From Marispirochaeta aestuarii (lineage in GTDB: Bacteria > Spirochaetota > Spirochaetia > JC444 > Marispirochaetaceae), in contig NZ_MWQY01000002.1 of assembly GCF_002087085.1 (NCBI RefSeq), positions 1 through 64,000 on the forward strand: a DNA stretch of 64,000 nt. Direction: 5' to 3'. The notes under the pieces are model-generated. The model ran no database searches and was not told the origin of the DNA. It saw nothing but the letters and a program-made list of their open reading frames with translations. Made by a program: the position numbers and the translations under genes. Shown piece after piece: positions 1-8,189 of this stretch; the stretch's first letter is position 1; each line of letters starts with the position of its first letter.

Positions 1-21
1 TAACCTATAGCACATGTAAAT

Positions 22-60
22 TTAAAAAGGGACTGCCTACTTAATAGACAGCCCCCTTCT
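22..60 (-). terminator. Intrinsic terminator of the 2-hydroxyacid dehydrogenase gene
   Basis: Read on the minus strand, a stem of GGG-x-CTG paired with CAG-x-CCC with a short AT-rich loop is followed by a run of five T. It lies just past the stop codon of the dehydrogenase gene, so it probably ends that single-gene transcript. The stem has one internal mismatch. Confidence 0.65.
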
Positions 61-87
61 TTTTGCCCGAATCTCGAATGTGCCGGT

Positions 88-1062
88 CTACTTTTTGATG
101 GCGGCCTTGTTTACAACACTCGCGGGGATCTCCCCCATCAGGACCTGGGCGGCAGCTCGGGCAGCCTTCTGCTGAAGGTCCGCCTGGGCTTCCTCGGAAT
201 AAAAGCCCTTGTGGTCCGAAAGCACAACGTTATCCATTGCCTTGAGGGGATAGTCCGCCGGTGCCGGTTCCTGTTCGTGAACATCTATACCGGCCCAGGC
301 GATCCTGCCGGACTTGAGGGCATCCACCAGGGCAGCGGTATCCACCAGACCGCCCCGGGAGGTGTTTACCAGGATTGAACTGGGCTTCATTTTGGAGAAG
401 GCCTCGGCGTTGAAAAGATGCTTTGTCTTCTCGTTCAGCGGTGCATGGATGGAAACATAGTCAGACTCTTTCAGCAGGGTATCGAAATCAACCTTCCGGC
501 CGCCGGCTTTTTTGATCTCGTCCTCATCAACAAAGGGATCATAGATAAGGACTTCTCCCAGGTTAAAACCCTTCAGCTTTCGGTGCAGGGCCCGGGGAAT
601 GTGTCCGTAGCCCACAAGACCGAACTTGCGTCCCGCTATACGATAGATGGGGGTGGGACCGTTGGCGTCCCAGTCCCCTTTGCGAACCGAAGCGTCCCGG
701 AAGCGGATCTGCCGGGCGCAGGCCATAAAGAGGGCCAGAGCCTGGTCGGAAACTTCTTCCATACAGTAGTCGGGGACGTTACAGATCAGAATGCCCTTTT
801 CCGTAGCCGCAGCAGCGTCTATGCTGTCATACCCGACTCCGTAACGGGCGATAACCCTGCACTTTTCAAATTTGCCCAGGAGCTCAGCCCCCAGGGGAGC
901 CAGGTTTACCACAATGGCGTCCGCATCCTTACACTCGGCAACGATCTGATCATCCGAGGGATTTACATTGGTTATTTCAACAACCTCGGCCCCGGCTTTT
1001 TTGAACTCTTCCCTTTCCAGGGCATGACTTTCATAACGATCGTCAATTATTACTGCCTTCAT
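88..1062 (-). CDS. D-isomer-specific 2-hydroxyacid dehydrogenase (CtBP-like)
   Basis: A 324-residue NAD-dependent oxidoreductase that interconverts a 2-oxoacid and a D-2-hydroxyacid in the cytoplasm. The Rossmann loop is GYGHIPRA near residues 151-158. The catalytic set of the family is visible: Arg236 in NTSRGG, Glu265 in HEQEP and His284 in SDHKGFYSEE. The last motif resembles the C-terminal-binding-protein branch rather than phosphoglycerate dehydrogenase, and there is no C-terminal ACT domain. The length is normal. It stands alone and divergent from TRAP operon 1, so it may act on the hydroxyacid or sugar acid that transporter brings in. The exact substrate cannot be read from the sequence. 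Confidence 0.88.
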   Translation of the reverse strand: MKAVIIDDRYESHALEREEFKKAGAEVVEITNVNPSDDQIVAECKDADAIVVNLAPLGAELLGKFEKCRVIARYGVGYDSIDAAAATEKGILICNVPDYCMEEVSDQALALFMACARQIRFRDASVRKGDWDANGPTPIYRIAGRKFGLVGYGHIPRALHRKLKGFNLGEVLIYDPFVDEDEIKKAGGRKVDFDTLLKESDYVSIHAPLNEKTKHLFNAEAFSKMKPSSILVNTSRGGLVDTAALVDALKSGRIAWAGIDVHEQEPAPADYPLKAMDNVVLSDHKGFYSEEAQADLQQKAARAAAQVLMGEIPASVVNKAAIKK

Positions 1063-1251
1063 AAAAACTCCTTATTGCATCATTTAACAGCATACGGGAA
1101 TCACAATTACTATTTCATCTTTAGTTAAATAAGTAGCGATAGTCAAGAACAGTATAGCATAAAATAGTATACGAAAAAAGGATTTTCCTTGACCTGAATG
1201 GAGGACTATGAGAAAATTGTACAAACATATCTGAATGACTAGGAGGTCAGA
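1063..1251. promoter_or_regulatory. Divergent promoter region between dehydrogenase and TRAP operon 1
   Basis: An AT-rich gap with a GTATAC core (1167-1172) and a TTGTAC half-site near 1217-1222, similar to sites before TRAP operon 3. On the minus strand TATACT is a good -10 candidate, but the -35 is poor. On the plus strand TTGACC (1189-1194) is followed only by a weak -10. The ribosome-binding site of the first TRAP gene is AGGAGGT. Promoter placement is tentative. Confidence 0.35.
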
Positions 1252-2259
1252 ATGAGAAAGCTTTTACTTGTATTGCTCGTCGTTATGTTGGCGATGGGCA
1301 CAATTGTTGCGGAAGGTCAAAAGGAGACCGGCGGCAAAGCAGCACCAGTTACTCTGAAATTCGCCCACGTGTACGAAACCAGCGAAGCATTCCATGAATA
1401 CGCCCTGTGGGCAGCCGACGAGATCGCAAAGCGTACTGACGGACGTTACAAGATCGAAGTATTCCCCGCTTCCTCTCTTGGTAAGGAATCGGACATCGTT
1501 GAAGGCTTGAGCCTCGGTACCGTGGACATCGTATACGCCGGCGGCGGTTTTCTTGCCGGTACCTACGGACCTCTCGGAATGACCAAAGCCGCTTTCATGT
1601 TCAAGGATTTCGACCACTGGAAGAACTTTGCCGACAGCGACTTCTTTAACGAGCTTGCAGACGGCTACGCGGACGCTTCCGGCGGCCACCAGGCCCTGGC
1701 GGTAACCTACTACGGCGCCCGCTGTGTTACCTCGAACAAACCCATCAATACCCCCGCGGATATGAAGAACCTGAAGATCCGGGTTCCCAATGCCCCGGTC
1801 TACCTGCTCTTTACCGAAGCTGTCGGCGCCAATGCGGCTCCAATCGCTTTTGCCGAGGTTTACCTGGCACTGCAGCAGGGTGTTGTCGATGCCCAGGAGA
1901 ACCCCCTTCCCACCATCAAGGCGAAGAAGTTCTACGAGGTCCAGGACTACATCAACATGACCAAGCACATGACAAACAACCTCTTCACCATTGTCGGCTC
2001 CATGACCTGGAACAAGCTCAGCGATGCCGACAAAGAGATCTTTGAGGATGTCCTGAAAGAAGCTGCAGCCAAGGCTTCAAACGCCATAGACCAGGCCGAA
2101 AAAGACCTGATCCCCTGGTTCGAAGAGCAGGGTGTAACCGTCAACCAGAATGTTGACCGGGCAGCCTTTATCAAGACTGTTGCTCCTTACCTGACCAGCG
2201 GCGACAAGATGACCTGGACTGTTGAACAGTACAACAAGATGCAGGCCCTGGCGGATTAA
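1252..2259 (+). CDS. dctP: TRAP transporter binding protein (DctP family), system 1
   Basis: A 335-residue periplasmic solute-binding protein of a tripartite ATP-independent transporter. It captures an organic or sugar acid and hands it to the membrane subunits. The first ~20 residues are a signal peptide (MRKLLLVLLVVMLAMGTIVA) followed by EGQKETG, the spirochaete-style mature start. The DctP fold is recognisable from LKIRVPNAPVYLLF, which contains the conserved carboxylate-binding Arg, and from YLALQQGVVDAQENP. It is first in the operon, with an AGGAGGT ribosome-binding site and a stem-loop before the next gene. The ligand is unknown. The divergent hydroxyacid dehydrogenase and nearby aldolase suggest a sugar acid. 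Confidence 0.93.
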   Translation: MRKLLLVLLVVMLAMGTIVAEGQKETGGKAAPVTLKFAHVYETSEAFHEYALWAADEIAKRTDGRYKIEVFPASSLGKESDIVEGLSLGTVDIVYAGGGFLAGTYGPLGMTKAAFMFKDFDHWKNFADSDFFNELADGYADASGGHQALAVTYYGARCVTSNKPINTPADMKNLKIRVPNAPVYLLFTEAVGANAAPIAFAEVYLALQQGVVDAQENPLPTIKAKKFYEVQDYINMTKHMTNNLFTIVGSMTWNKLSDADKEIFEDVLKEAAAKASNAIDQAEKDLIPWFEEQGVTVNQNVDRAAFIKTVAPYLTSGDKMTWTVEQYNKMQALAD

Positions 2260-2299
2260 CAACTTCCGCTCAACTGTAATTTTTGCTATACTTTTATCT

Positions 2300-2327
2300 C
2301 GCGGGGAACATATGTTCCCCGCGTTTT
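2300..2327 (+). terminator. Perfect palindrome with T-run after dctP 1 (attenuating hairpin)
   Basis: Bases 2300-2323 are a perfect 24-bp palindrome with half-arm CGCGGGGAACAT, followed by TTTT. It lies between the binding-protein and small-permease genes of one operon. It can act as a partial terminator or an mRNA-stabilising 3' end, giving more binding protein than permease. The effect is inferred from position and structure. Confidence 0.7.
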
Positions 2328-2353
2328 CTATTGATTGGTTAAGGAGTTGCAAT

Positions 2354-2935
2354 ATGTCCACGGGAGATACCCAACCCCCAAAAAGCGGCGACAACGATAA
2401 AAACCAGATGATGGACAAGGAGTACGACTTTCACTTCAAGGATTACGCCATAGAGGATTACCTTGTACTGATTGTCTTCTGGTTCCTTGCCGCGGTAGTC
2501 TTTGCCCAGTTCTTCACCCGCTATTTTTTAAACTCATCCATCGCCTGGACGGAGGAAGTAGCCCGCTATCTTCTTATCGCCACCGGATTTATGGGCTCGG
2601 TAATGGCCGTGCGTAAGCGGGGCCACATTTATGTTGAGGTTTTCTACCGCTTTCTGCCCGCCAAGGTAGGAAGGGTAATGTCCACCATGGTGGACATCAT
2701 CAAGATTATCTTTTTCGGTATCGGTATGTACCTGTCTTTCCGCATCATGCCCATTATGGCGCGTCAGCGAATGACCGCTTTGCCCTATCCCATGAGTTAC
2801 ATCTACATCCCGGTTCTGGTCGGCTTCGTCATCATGACCATCCGCAGTGTTCAGGTGGCCTGGGAACACTGGAAGAGCGGTTATATCCCGGTCATTAATG
2901 ACTCGGACCATCCATTACCGGAAGAGATCGAGTAG
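2354..2935 (+). CDS. dctQ: TRAP transporter small permease (DctQ family), system 1
   Basis: A 193-residue four-helix inner-membrane subunit that bridges the binding protein and the large permease. The start is set at the ATG at 2354 because TAAGGAG lies 8 bases upstream; the longer open frame would run through the upstream hairpin. The N-terminal ~35 residues are hydrophilic. Hydrophobic segments follow around IEDYLVLIVFWFLAAVVFA and YLLIATGFMGSVMAV, with the conserved WTEEVARYLL motif between them and a conserved RKRGHI after the second. It ends 12 bases before dctM. Confidence 0.9.
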   Translation: MSTGDTQPPKSGDNDKNQMMDKEYDFHFKDYAIEDYLVLIVFWFLAAVVFAQFFTRYFLNSSIAWTEEVARYLLIATGFMGSVMAVRKRGHIYVEVFYRFLPAKVGRVMSTMVDIIKIIFFGIGMYLSFRIMPIMARQRMTALPYPMSYIYIPVLVGFVIMTIRSVQVAWEHWKSGYIPVINDSDHPLPEEIE

Positions 2936-2947
2936 GGAGGCTGTTCA

Positions 2948-4222
2948 ATGATTGCTGTACTGTTTATTTCAATGCTTATCCTGATTGTTATCGGAGCCCC
3001 CATTGCCATAGCCCTGGGCGGATCCTCCATGATATGGGTGTACCTGACCAATGCGGTTCCTGATTTCGCCATCCTTCACCGCATGGTAATGGGTGTCGAC
3101 AGCTTCCCCCTGCTGGCAGTGCCCTTCTTTATTCTCGCAGGAAGCCTGATGAACGCCGCGGGGCTTACAAACCAGATCTTCGACTTTGCCAAGGCCTGCG
3201 TCGGCTGGCTTCCCGGTGGGCTGGGCCACGTCAATGTCGGCGCGAGCATAATATTTGCCGGTATGTCCGGTGCCGCGGTAGCCGATGCCGGAGGGCTGGG
3301 AACCATCGAGATCAAGGCCATGGACGATGCAGGCTACGACCGGGACTTCTCGGTGGCTGTAACCGCCGCCTCCTCGACGATAGGTCCCATAATCCCGCCG
3401 AGCCTGCCCATGGTTATCTACGGAGTCATGGCATCAACCTCAATCGGTGCACTCTTTATTGCTGGTTTTATTCCCGGTCTCCTGATGGGGCTCGCCCTCT
3501 CCATTCTGGTCTACTACTTCGCGAAGAAAAGACATTACCCGAAGGATTCATCCTTCTCGCTGAAACGCCTGGGTCAAACCTTTATCAAGGGACTGCCGGC
3601 GCTTTTCTCTCCGGTCATTATTATAGGCGGCATCGCCACCGGGGTATTTACCCCCACCGAAGCTGCCATTGCAGCGGTGGCCTACTCCCTGATTCTGGGC
3701 TTTGTCTACCGCACCATGACGGTAAAGAAGTTCATGGCCGTCAGCATGGAGACCATCGAATCCACGGCGGTTATTCTGCTGATAGTGGCAGGGGCATCCA
3801 TCTTTGCCTGGATCCTTACGGCCAACCGGGTAACGGAGAACTTCGCATCCGCCCTGCTCGCCTTCTCCCAGAACAAGTTTGTAGTGTTGATGCTTATAAA
3901 CATCATTCTCTTTGTGGTGGGATTCTTTATGGAGACCCTGGCGGCCATTACCATCCTCACCCCCGTACTGCTGCCCACGGTCGTTGCACTGGGAGTCGAT
4001 CCGATCCACTTTGGGGTAATCATGGTCCTGAACCTGATGATCGGTCTTCTGACCCCTCCGGTCGGAATGGTACTGTACGTATTGTCCCGAGTGGCGAAGG
4101 TGCCCTTTGAACGCTGTGCCTCAGCTACGCTGCCTTTTCTGATTCCCCTGGTTACAGTCCTGCTGCTGGTTACCTTTGTGGAACCCATCGCCATGTGGCT
4201 GCCCAGGCTTATCTTTCAGTAA
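2948..4222 (+). CDS. dctM: TRAP transporter large permease (DctM family), system 1
   Basis: A 424-residue multi-pass inner-membrane protein that carries out ion-coupled solute import with DctP and DctQ. Typical DctM stretches are LPGGLGHVNVGASIIFAGMSG, FIPGLLMGL, GVFTPTEAAIAAVAYSL and NLMIGLLTPPVGMVLYV. Length and hydrophobic pattern are normal for the family. A strong ribosome-binding site (AGGGAGG) precedes the ATG. It is the last gene of the operon, followed by a bidirectional terminator shared with the convergent aldolase gene. Confidence 0.95.
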   Translation: MIAVLFISMLILIVIGAPIAIALGGSSMIWVYLTNAVPDFAILHRMVMGVDSFPLLAVPFFILAGSLMNAAGLTNQIFDFAKACVGWLPGGLGHVNVGASIIFAGMSGAAVADAGGLGTIEIKAMDDAGYDRDFSVAVTAASSTIGPIIPPSLPMVIYGVMASTSIGALFIAGFIPGLLMGLALSILVYYFAKKRHYPKDSSFSLKRLGQTFIKGLPALFSPVIIIGGIATGVFTPTEAAIAAVAYSLILGFVYRTMTVKKFMAVSMETIESTAVILLIVAGASIFAWILTANRVTENFASALLAFSQNKFVVLMLINIILFVVGFFMETLAAITILTPVLLPTVVALGVDPIHFGVIMVLNLMIGLLTPPVGMVLYVLSRVAKVPFERCASATLPFLIPLVTVLLLVTFVEPIAMWLPRLIFQ

Positions 4223-4239
4223 GACAGTTTCATGGGAAT

Positions 4240-4285
4240 AAAAAAAGCCCGTCCTGCGCTGAGCAGAACGGGCTTTTTATTTTTT
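4240..4285. terminator. Bidirectional intrinsic terminator
   Basis: An A-run, the stem AGCCCGT/ACGGGCT with an inner CTGC/GCAG, then a T-rich run. It has U-tracts on both strands and lies between the convergent dctM 1 and aldolase genes, so it can stop transcription from both sides. Confidence 0.85.
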
Positions 4286-4306
4286 CCGGCTGCAGAAGAC
4301 CCGGAC

Positions 4307-5209
4307 TCAGACCATCCCTTCGGCTTCCAGAGCCGCCCTGAGACCGGCCTTCTGCTCATCCGTGAGGGGAGCGAGGGGCAGCCGGGGAGCTCCCCCTGCA
4401 TAGCCCATGATATCCATAGCGGCCTTTACTCCCAGGACTCCGTATTTTCCCGCGGCATTTGAGCTCAGCTTTCTGATCCATACATCGAAGGATGCAGCCT
4501 CGTCAGCTTTTCCCGCTTCGTGCAGCCGCTGCAGCTCGCAGCACTTTTCCGGCAGATAGTCGGCGATGGAGAGCACCCCGCCAACGGCCCCGTGCTTGAG
4601 GCCTTCGTAGAATTTGTTTATGGTACCCGCCAGGATATAAAAGTTCGACCCCCTGGGAACGGCATCGATATAGGGTACTATGGGTTCGCTGGAGGTATCC
4701 TTCATTCCAGCGATGTTCGGATGCTCAGCCACCCGGCGGATAAGATCCGTAGAAATCACCACCCCCCCGGCGTATTTGGGGATATTGTACAGCAGTACCG
4801 GTACAGGAGATGCATCCGCAACGCTGGTGTAGTAGCGAACCAGGGCATCGTCGGTCATGGCGGAGGTGAAGTAGTGGGGAGGCAGCAGGGATGCAAAATC
4901 AACCCCCAGGTCCGCATAGAGTTTAATGATTTCGATTGTCGCCTTCGCCGATTCCCTCCCCGCTCCGGCAAGGATCGTCTTTGAGGGGTCCCGGTATTTT
5001 GCATAGACCCGGATTACCTTGACCGACTCCTCGTCGGTAAGACTGCGGAACTCCCCGTTGGTACCCAGGGGCATGAAGCCGCGGATATCCGTGGAGTTGT
5101 ACTTTTCCAGGTTTCCTCTGATCCTGTCGAAGGCTACCTCTTCCGTTCCGGCCTCGAAAACCGTGGCGCAGGGGGGGAATACCCCGTTCAGTCTGCTTGC
5201 ATAGTCCAT
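4307..5209 (-). CDS. DapA/N-acetylneuraminate lyase family aldolase
   Basis: A 300-residue class I aldolase of the dihydrodipicolinate synthase superfamily, which makes or splits 2-oxoacids through a Schiff base. The start is the ATG at 5209, with CTGGAG seven bases upstream; an upstream in-frame ATG at 5242 lacks a site. Visible family residues are Tyr141 in LLYNIPKYAGG and Schiff-base Lys170 in IAGMKDTS. The phosphate/carboxylate loop is GTNGEF. The GVFPPCATVF start and the context (TRAP transporter, GntR regulator, no lysine genes beside it) favour catabolic use, such as a 2-keto-3-deoxy sugar acid or hydroxy-oxoglutarate, over lysine synthesis. Confidence 0.85.
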   Translation of the reverse strand: MDYASRLNGVFPPCATVFEAGTEEVAFDRIRGNLEKYNSTDIRGFMPLGTNGEFRSLTDEESVKVIRVYAKYRDPSKTILAGAGRESAKATIEIIKLYADLGVDFASLLPPHYFTSAMTDDALVRYYTSVADASPVPVLLYNIPKYAGGVVISTDLIRRVAEHPNIAGMKDTSSEPIVPYIDAVPRGSNFYILAGTINKFYEGLKHGAVGGVLSIADYLPEKCCELQRLHEAGKADEAASFDVWIRKLSSNAAGKYGVLGVKAAMDIMGYAGGAPRLPLAPLTDEQKAGLRAALEAEGMV

Positions 5210-5255
5210 AAATACTCCAGAATTAAAATTAGGAAGGGGCATTTCACCCCGGAAA

Positions 5256-6020
5256 TTACAGTATCAGATGTCCTTTAAGCTCCTGCTGAGCCTGGTTCGG
5301 CCGCACCTGGCAGCGGTACTCAAAGGCATCGGGCTTATGGATGGTCCGTTCCCACCAGAGGGGGATATGCTCGTCGATATAGCCGACGGAAGTCACCAGA
5401 AAGCCCGCTTTTCCCTCCTCAATCTCCAGGAGTTCAGCCTCTTCTCTGGTAATGGTTACGGCGGAAATCGTCTCGTCCGTTCCGGTAATGTTCAGATCAT
5501 ACTTGTCGGTGAACAGGCGGTAGAGGGAATCCTTCAGGCTCTGCTCAAAGAGGTCCGGACAGTAATCCGCCACAATATAGCGGTGTTCCAGAATCATGGG
5601 AACGTCATTGGCCTTGCGGAGCCGTTCAATACGATAGATGTCCTCCTCTGGCCCTACCTGCAGTTTTTCGGAAATGGCAGCTTCGATATTCTTTGCCTTC
5701 AGGCGCTCAAAGCGGAGTACCACCGATTTCGCCTCGTAGCCGGCATGTCTGGCGTTCTCGGTAAAACTGGTCAGTTTCAGCAGCTTCCCCACCGAAGGTT
5801 TCGAGCGGATAAAGGTCCCCACACCCTTGCGGAATTCCAGAAGTCCCTCAGAGACCAGACTGGAGAGAGACTTGTTCGCCGTGGCCCGACTCACATCGTA
5901 CTCCTCACAGATCATCCGTTCGGTGAGAAATTTATCTCCCACCTGATACTCATCGCCGGAGATTTTCTGACGCAGCAGCCTGTTCAGCTGCTGATAGATT
6001 GGATCCTTGTTAATCATCAT
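5256..6020 (-). CDS. GntR family regulator with UTRA ligand domain
   Basis: A 254-residue DNA-binding repressor of the HutC/UTRA subfamily. The start is the ATG at 6020, seven bases past AAGGCGG. Residues ~5-70 form the winged helix (YQQLNRLLRQKISGDEYQVGDKFLTERMICEEYDVSRATANKSLSSLVSEGLLEFRKGVGTFI in pieces). Residues ~85-245 form the UTRA effector domain, with IYRIERLRKANDVPMILEHRYI and LVTSVGYIDEHIPLWWERTIH. Effectors of this subfamily are usually sugar phosphates or small acids. It is divergent from the transaldolase-like operon, whose promoter carries a matching palindrome, and it lies upstream of the aldolase gene with 46 bases between. Confidence 0.88.
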   Translation of the reverse strand: MMINKDPIYQQLNRLLRQKISGDEYQVGDKFLTERMICEEYDVSRATANKSLSSLVSEGLLEFRKGVGTFIRSKPSVGKLLKLTSFTENARHAGYEAKSVVLRFERLKAKNIEAAISEKLQVGPEEDIYRIERLRKANDVPMILEHRYIVADYCPDLFEQSLKDSLYRLFTDKYDLNITGTDETISAVTITREEAELLEIEEGKAGFLVTSVGYIDEHIPLWWERTIHKPDAFEYRCQVRPNQAQQELKGHLIL

Positions 6021-6145
6021 ATGCATTCCGCCTTTTTTACAACGCATTTTACCCTGCCCCGGGGACAAAATCAACCTTTGGCCAAGCCACCAACCACTTT
6101 TTTCACCAAATTCACCCCTATTTTACTGGTTTTACCCGAATAAAC

Positions 6146-6175
6146 TTGACAGGTGGCCTATCCACGTAGTATGGT
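6146..6175 (+). promoter_or_regulatory. Promoter of the transaldolase-like/transketolase operon
   Basis: TTGACA at 6146-6151 and TATGGT at 6170-6175 with an 18-base spacer. The spacer holds an inverted GTGG...CCAC pair (6153-6165), a half-site match to the operator just downstream. Transcription should start near 6182. Confidence 0.65.
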
Positions 6176-6187
6176 AGCTTTCAGAAC

Positions 6188-6204
6188 GAGTGGACAGTCC
6201 ACTC
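6188..6204. promoter_or_regulatory. Operator palindrome for the GntR/UTRA regulator
   Basis: GAGTGGACAGTCCACTC is a perfect inverted repeat with 7-bp arms around CAG, just downstream of the predicted start of the sugar-phosphate operon and about 20 bases before the first ATG. Position and the adjacent divergent GntR gene make it the likely repressor site. Confidence 0.65.
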
Positions 6205-6222
6205 ATATGACAGGAGGATCAA

Positions 6223-7587
6223 ATGGATCAGTTCAATCTGGGTCGTACCGTACCCATGACACCGCACCTTTCCGCCAATCTTCGTTCCCTCGTCGGATCG
6301 TCAAAGGATATCCAGGGGGCGAGCCTCATAGATGACGATGCAGACTACCTGCAGCACGTGCTGGATATTCCCATATCCTGGGACAGCTACTCCCGAATCC
6401 GGCCCGTGGTACGCAGGATCGGGGTTACAGGAAACTACAAGCAGGTTCTGGACACCTTTCCCACCCCTGCCAATGAGACACCCCCGGGATTCCGGATTGA
6501 TTTCAACCTGGAAGCCGAGGGTATTCTGCGGGTGGATCTTGTCAGGGATATCAGCTACGACAAAAACAGCCAGAAGCGGGCCACAAATTTTCTTTTTTCC
6601 GCCGACAGCGCCAATCCCTACGAGGTCGCGGCCATAAAAAGCCAGCTGGCAAATCTTACCTGCAATCCCGGAATAATCTACGACCTCTTCATCAACAATC
6701 CCAAGGCGAATGTGGGCAACAAGTACAAAGACCGGGACGAGGTCATGCTTGCCCTGGGGGAGATCCTGGGACCGGGCTGCGACATAAGCGTGGAGGTCAA
6801 CAACCCCTTCGACGATGTAGAGAAGATCCTGGACGAAGCGGAACACTTCCGGGAGATGCTTTCTCCCTACCGGGTCGTCATAAAAATTCCCCACACCGGA
6901 CCGATCAACGCGGAAAATGTCGATCAGCTCCTTCAGGGAGACAAACTCTTCAGCGGGCGTTTTGACCAGGGAAGCACCGAGGACATGCTCCGGGGCCATA
7001 ACCTGGCGATGATTCTGCGGGAAAAGGGCTTCAAGATCAATTTTACCCTCATGTTCGAAGCTCAGCAGACCGCAATGGCTCTGCAGGCAAAGCCTTACTT
7101 TATCAACAGCTTTGTCCGTCACCGGCTGGCCCAGAGCCAGGAGATGAAACGCCTCCTGGACTTCTTTGATCTTACCGAAGATGTTTCGTATATTGAGAAA
7201 CTGCGGAGTTTCATGATCGCGAAGGACTACCTGAGCCCCGCCGACAAGGATATGAACCTGATCGAGGTCATGAAGATGGCCAGGCGAATTCTTCAGCAGC
7301 GGGGTGTCCATGGAGAGGGACATATTGACGGCCTTGATGGTGTACGTCATAATTTACGTATGCTCCGGCAGGTAAACCTTCCGGAAACCAGGCTGATAAT
7401 CTGCAGCATGGAGGGGGATTACAACTATCCCGATATCGACCGGCTTCTGGCTGATCCGGAATTTGCCGACATGATGGACAGAGTGGTGGTAACCGCCGAA
7501 CCTGAATATCTGGCCCGTTTTACCAGTGCCAACCAGGTGGTTTCCTACCAGCGTCGCTTCATGAACGCTGCCAGCGGAGCAAAATAA
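6223..7587 (+). CDS. Transaldolase-superfamily protein, long divergent form
   Basis: A 454-residue protein whose middle and C-terminal parts match the transaldolase/fructose-6-phosphate aldolase barrel. LTCNPGIIYDLF (~145-156) resembles the TTNPS strand, and VEVNNPFDDVEKILDEA follows. VVIKIPHTGPINAENV holds Lys221, the expected Schiff-base lysine. INFTLMFEAQQTAMALQA and FINSFVRHR correspond to the TxxFS...Q and SPFVGR strands. The first ~125 residues look like an added N-terminal region, and the length is well above ordinary transaldolases. AGGAGG precedes the ATG. It begins an operon with an RpiB-like isomerase and split transketolase, so a sugar-phosphate aldol cleavage or transfer role is likely. 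The substrate is uncertain. Confidence 0.72.
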   Translation: MDQFNLGRTVPMTPHLSANLRSLVGSSKDIQGASLIDDDADYLQHVLDIPISWDSYSRIRPVVRRIGVTGNYKQVLDTFPTPANETPPGFRIDFNLEAEGILRVDLVRDISYDKNSQKRATNFLFSADSANPYEVAAIKSQLANLTCNPGIIYDLFINNPKANVGNKYKDRDEVMLALGEILGPGCDISVEVNNPFDDVEKILDEAEHFREMLSPYRVVIKIPHTGPINAENVDQLLQGDKLFSGRFDQGSTEDMLRGHNLAMILREKGFKINFTLMFEAQQTAMALQAKPYFINSFVRHRLAQSQEMKRLLDFFDLTEDVSYIEKLRSFMIAKDYLSPADKDMNLIEVMKMARRILQQRGVHGEGHIDGLDGVRHNLRMLRQVNLPETRLIICSMEGDYNYPDIDRLLADPEFADMMDRVVVTAEPEYLARFTSANQVVSYQRRFMNAASGAK

Positions 7588-7592
7588 CGTAA

Positions 7593-7682
7593 GGACACCT
7601 TTAAAACGTGGTATTTTTTCCATAGTCGAGGAGGAAAGGTTTTGCCGCGCCCGCGGGAAAAGAGCAGTTTTTTGAGGTGTCC
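7593..7682 (+). repeat. Long-loop inverted repeat between transaldolase-like and rpiB genes
   Basis: GGACACCT (7593-7600) pairs with AGGTGTCC (7675-7682), with further A/T pairing inside the arms. Inside the loop are a CCGCG-CC-CGCGG hairpin (7645-7656) and a free AGGAGG sequence without a start codon near it. In mRNA this would fold as a branched element just upstream of the next ribosome-binding site. It may be a processing or attenuation structure. Function unknown. Confidence 0.5.
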
Positions 7683-7720
7683 GTAAATTTTTTCCAGGAA
7701 GACACAGTAAGGAGCAGTAC

Positions 7721-8170
7721 ATGAGTAAACGAGTAGCCATAGGATGCGACCCAAACGCCAGCGATCTCAAGGATTACATTAAATCCTGTCTGGATGAATG
7801 GGGCTATGAGTACACCGACATGGGCAGCGAAGATCCCATCTATGCCAATGTCGCTTTTAAAGTCGGCGAAGCCGTGGCACGGGGAGAATACGACCGGGGA
7901 ATACTGCTGTGCGGTACCGGTATCGGCGTAAGCATCGCCGCCAACAAGGTGCCCGGGATCTACGCGGCCCTCTGTACCGACGTCTATTCCGCTGAACGGG
8001 CGGTAAAGAGCAACAACGCCAATGTCATGACCATGGGCGCCCAGACCATCGGTCCGATAATCGCCAGGGATATGGTAAAAACCTATCTTGAGGCGGATTG
8101 GGAGCCCGGAACCAGGTCCGAACCCAAGGTCCAGGCCTACGTTGATTACGCAAAAAAGCACGAGGCCTAG
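7721..8170 (+). CDS. rpiB: RpiB/LacAB family sugar-phosphate isomerase
   Basis: A 149-residue cytoplasmic aldose-ketose isomerase, of the family that converts ribose-5-P to ribulose-5-P or allose/galactose-type phosphates. It starts MSKRVAIGCDPNASDLKDYI, where the usual His of the AxDHAG loop is replaced by the CDPNAS variant. The conserved LLCGTGIGVSIAANKVPGIYAA loop carries the general-base Cys, and NVMTMGAQTIG follows. TAAGGAG lies upstream of the ATG. Its place between a transaldolase-like protein and a transketolase fits pentose-phosphate interconversion, though the altered substrate loop leaves another sugar phosphate possible. Confidence 0.85.
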   Translation: MSKRVAIGCDPNASDLKDYIKSCLDEWGYEYTDMGSEDPIYANVAFKVGEAVARGEYDRGILLCGTGIGVSIAANKVPGIYAALCTDVYSAERAVKSNNANVMTMGAQTIGPIIARDMVKTYLEADWEPGTRSEPKVQAYVDYAKKHEA

Positions 8171-8189
8171 GGAGCGGCGGGAAAACACT

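Noticed and set aside
3548-4194. Long minus-strand open frames opposite TRAP permease and similar GC-rich genes
   Set aside because: They mirror real genes on the other strand, have low-complexity Gly/His/Asp-rich composition and no start signals.
4307-5209. Assignment as DapA for lysine synthesis
   Set aside because: asd is 33 kb away, no other lysine genes adjoin, and the neighbours are a TRAP transporter and sugar-type regulator.
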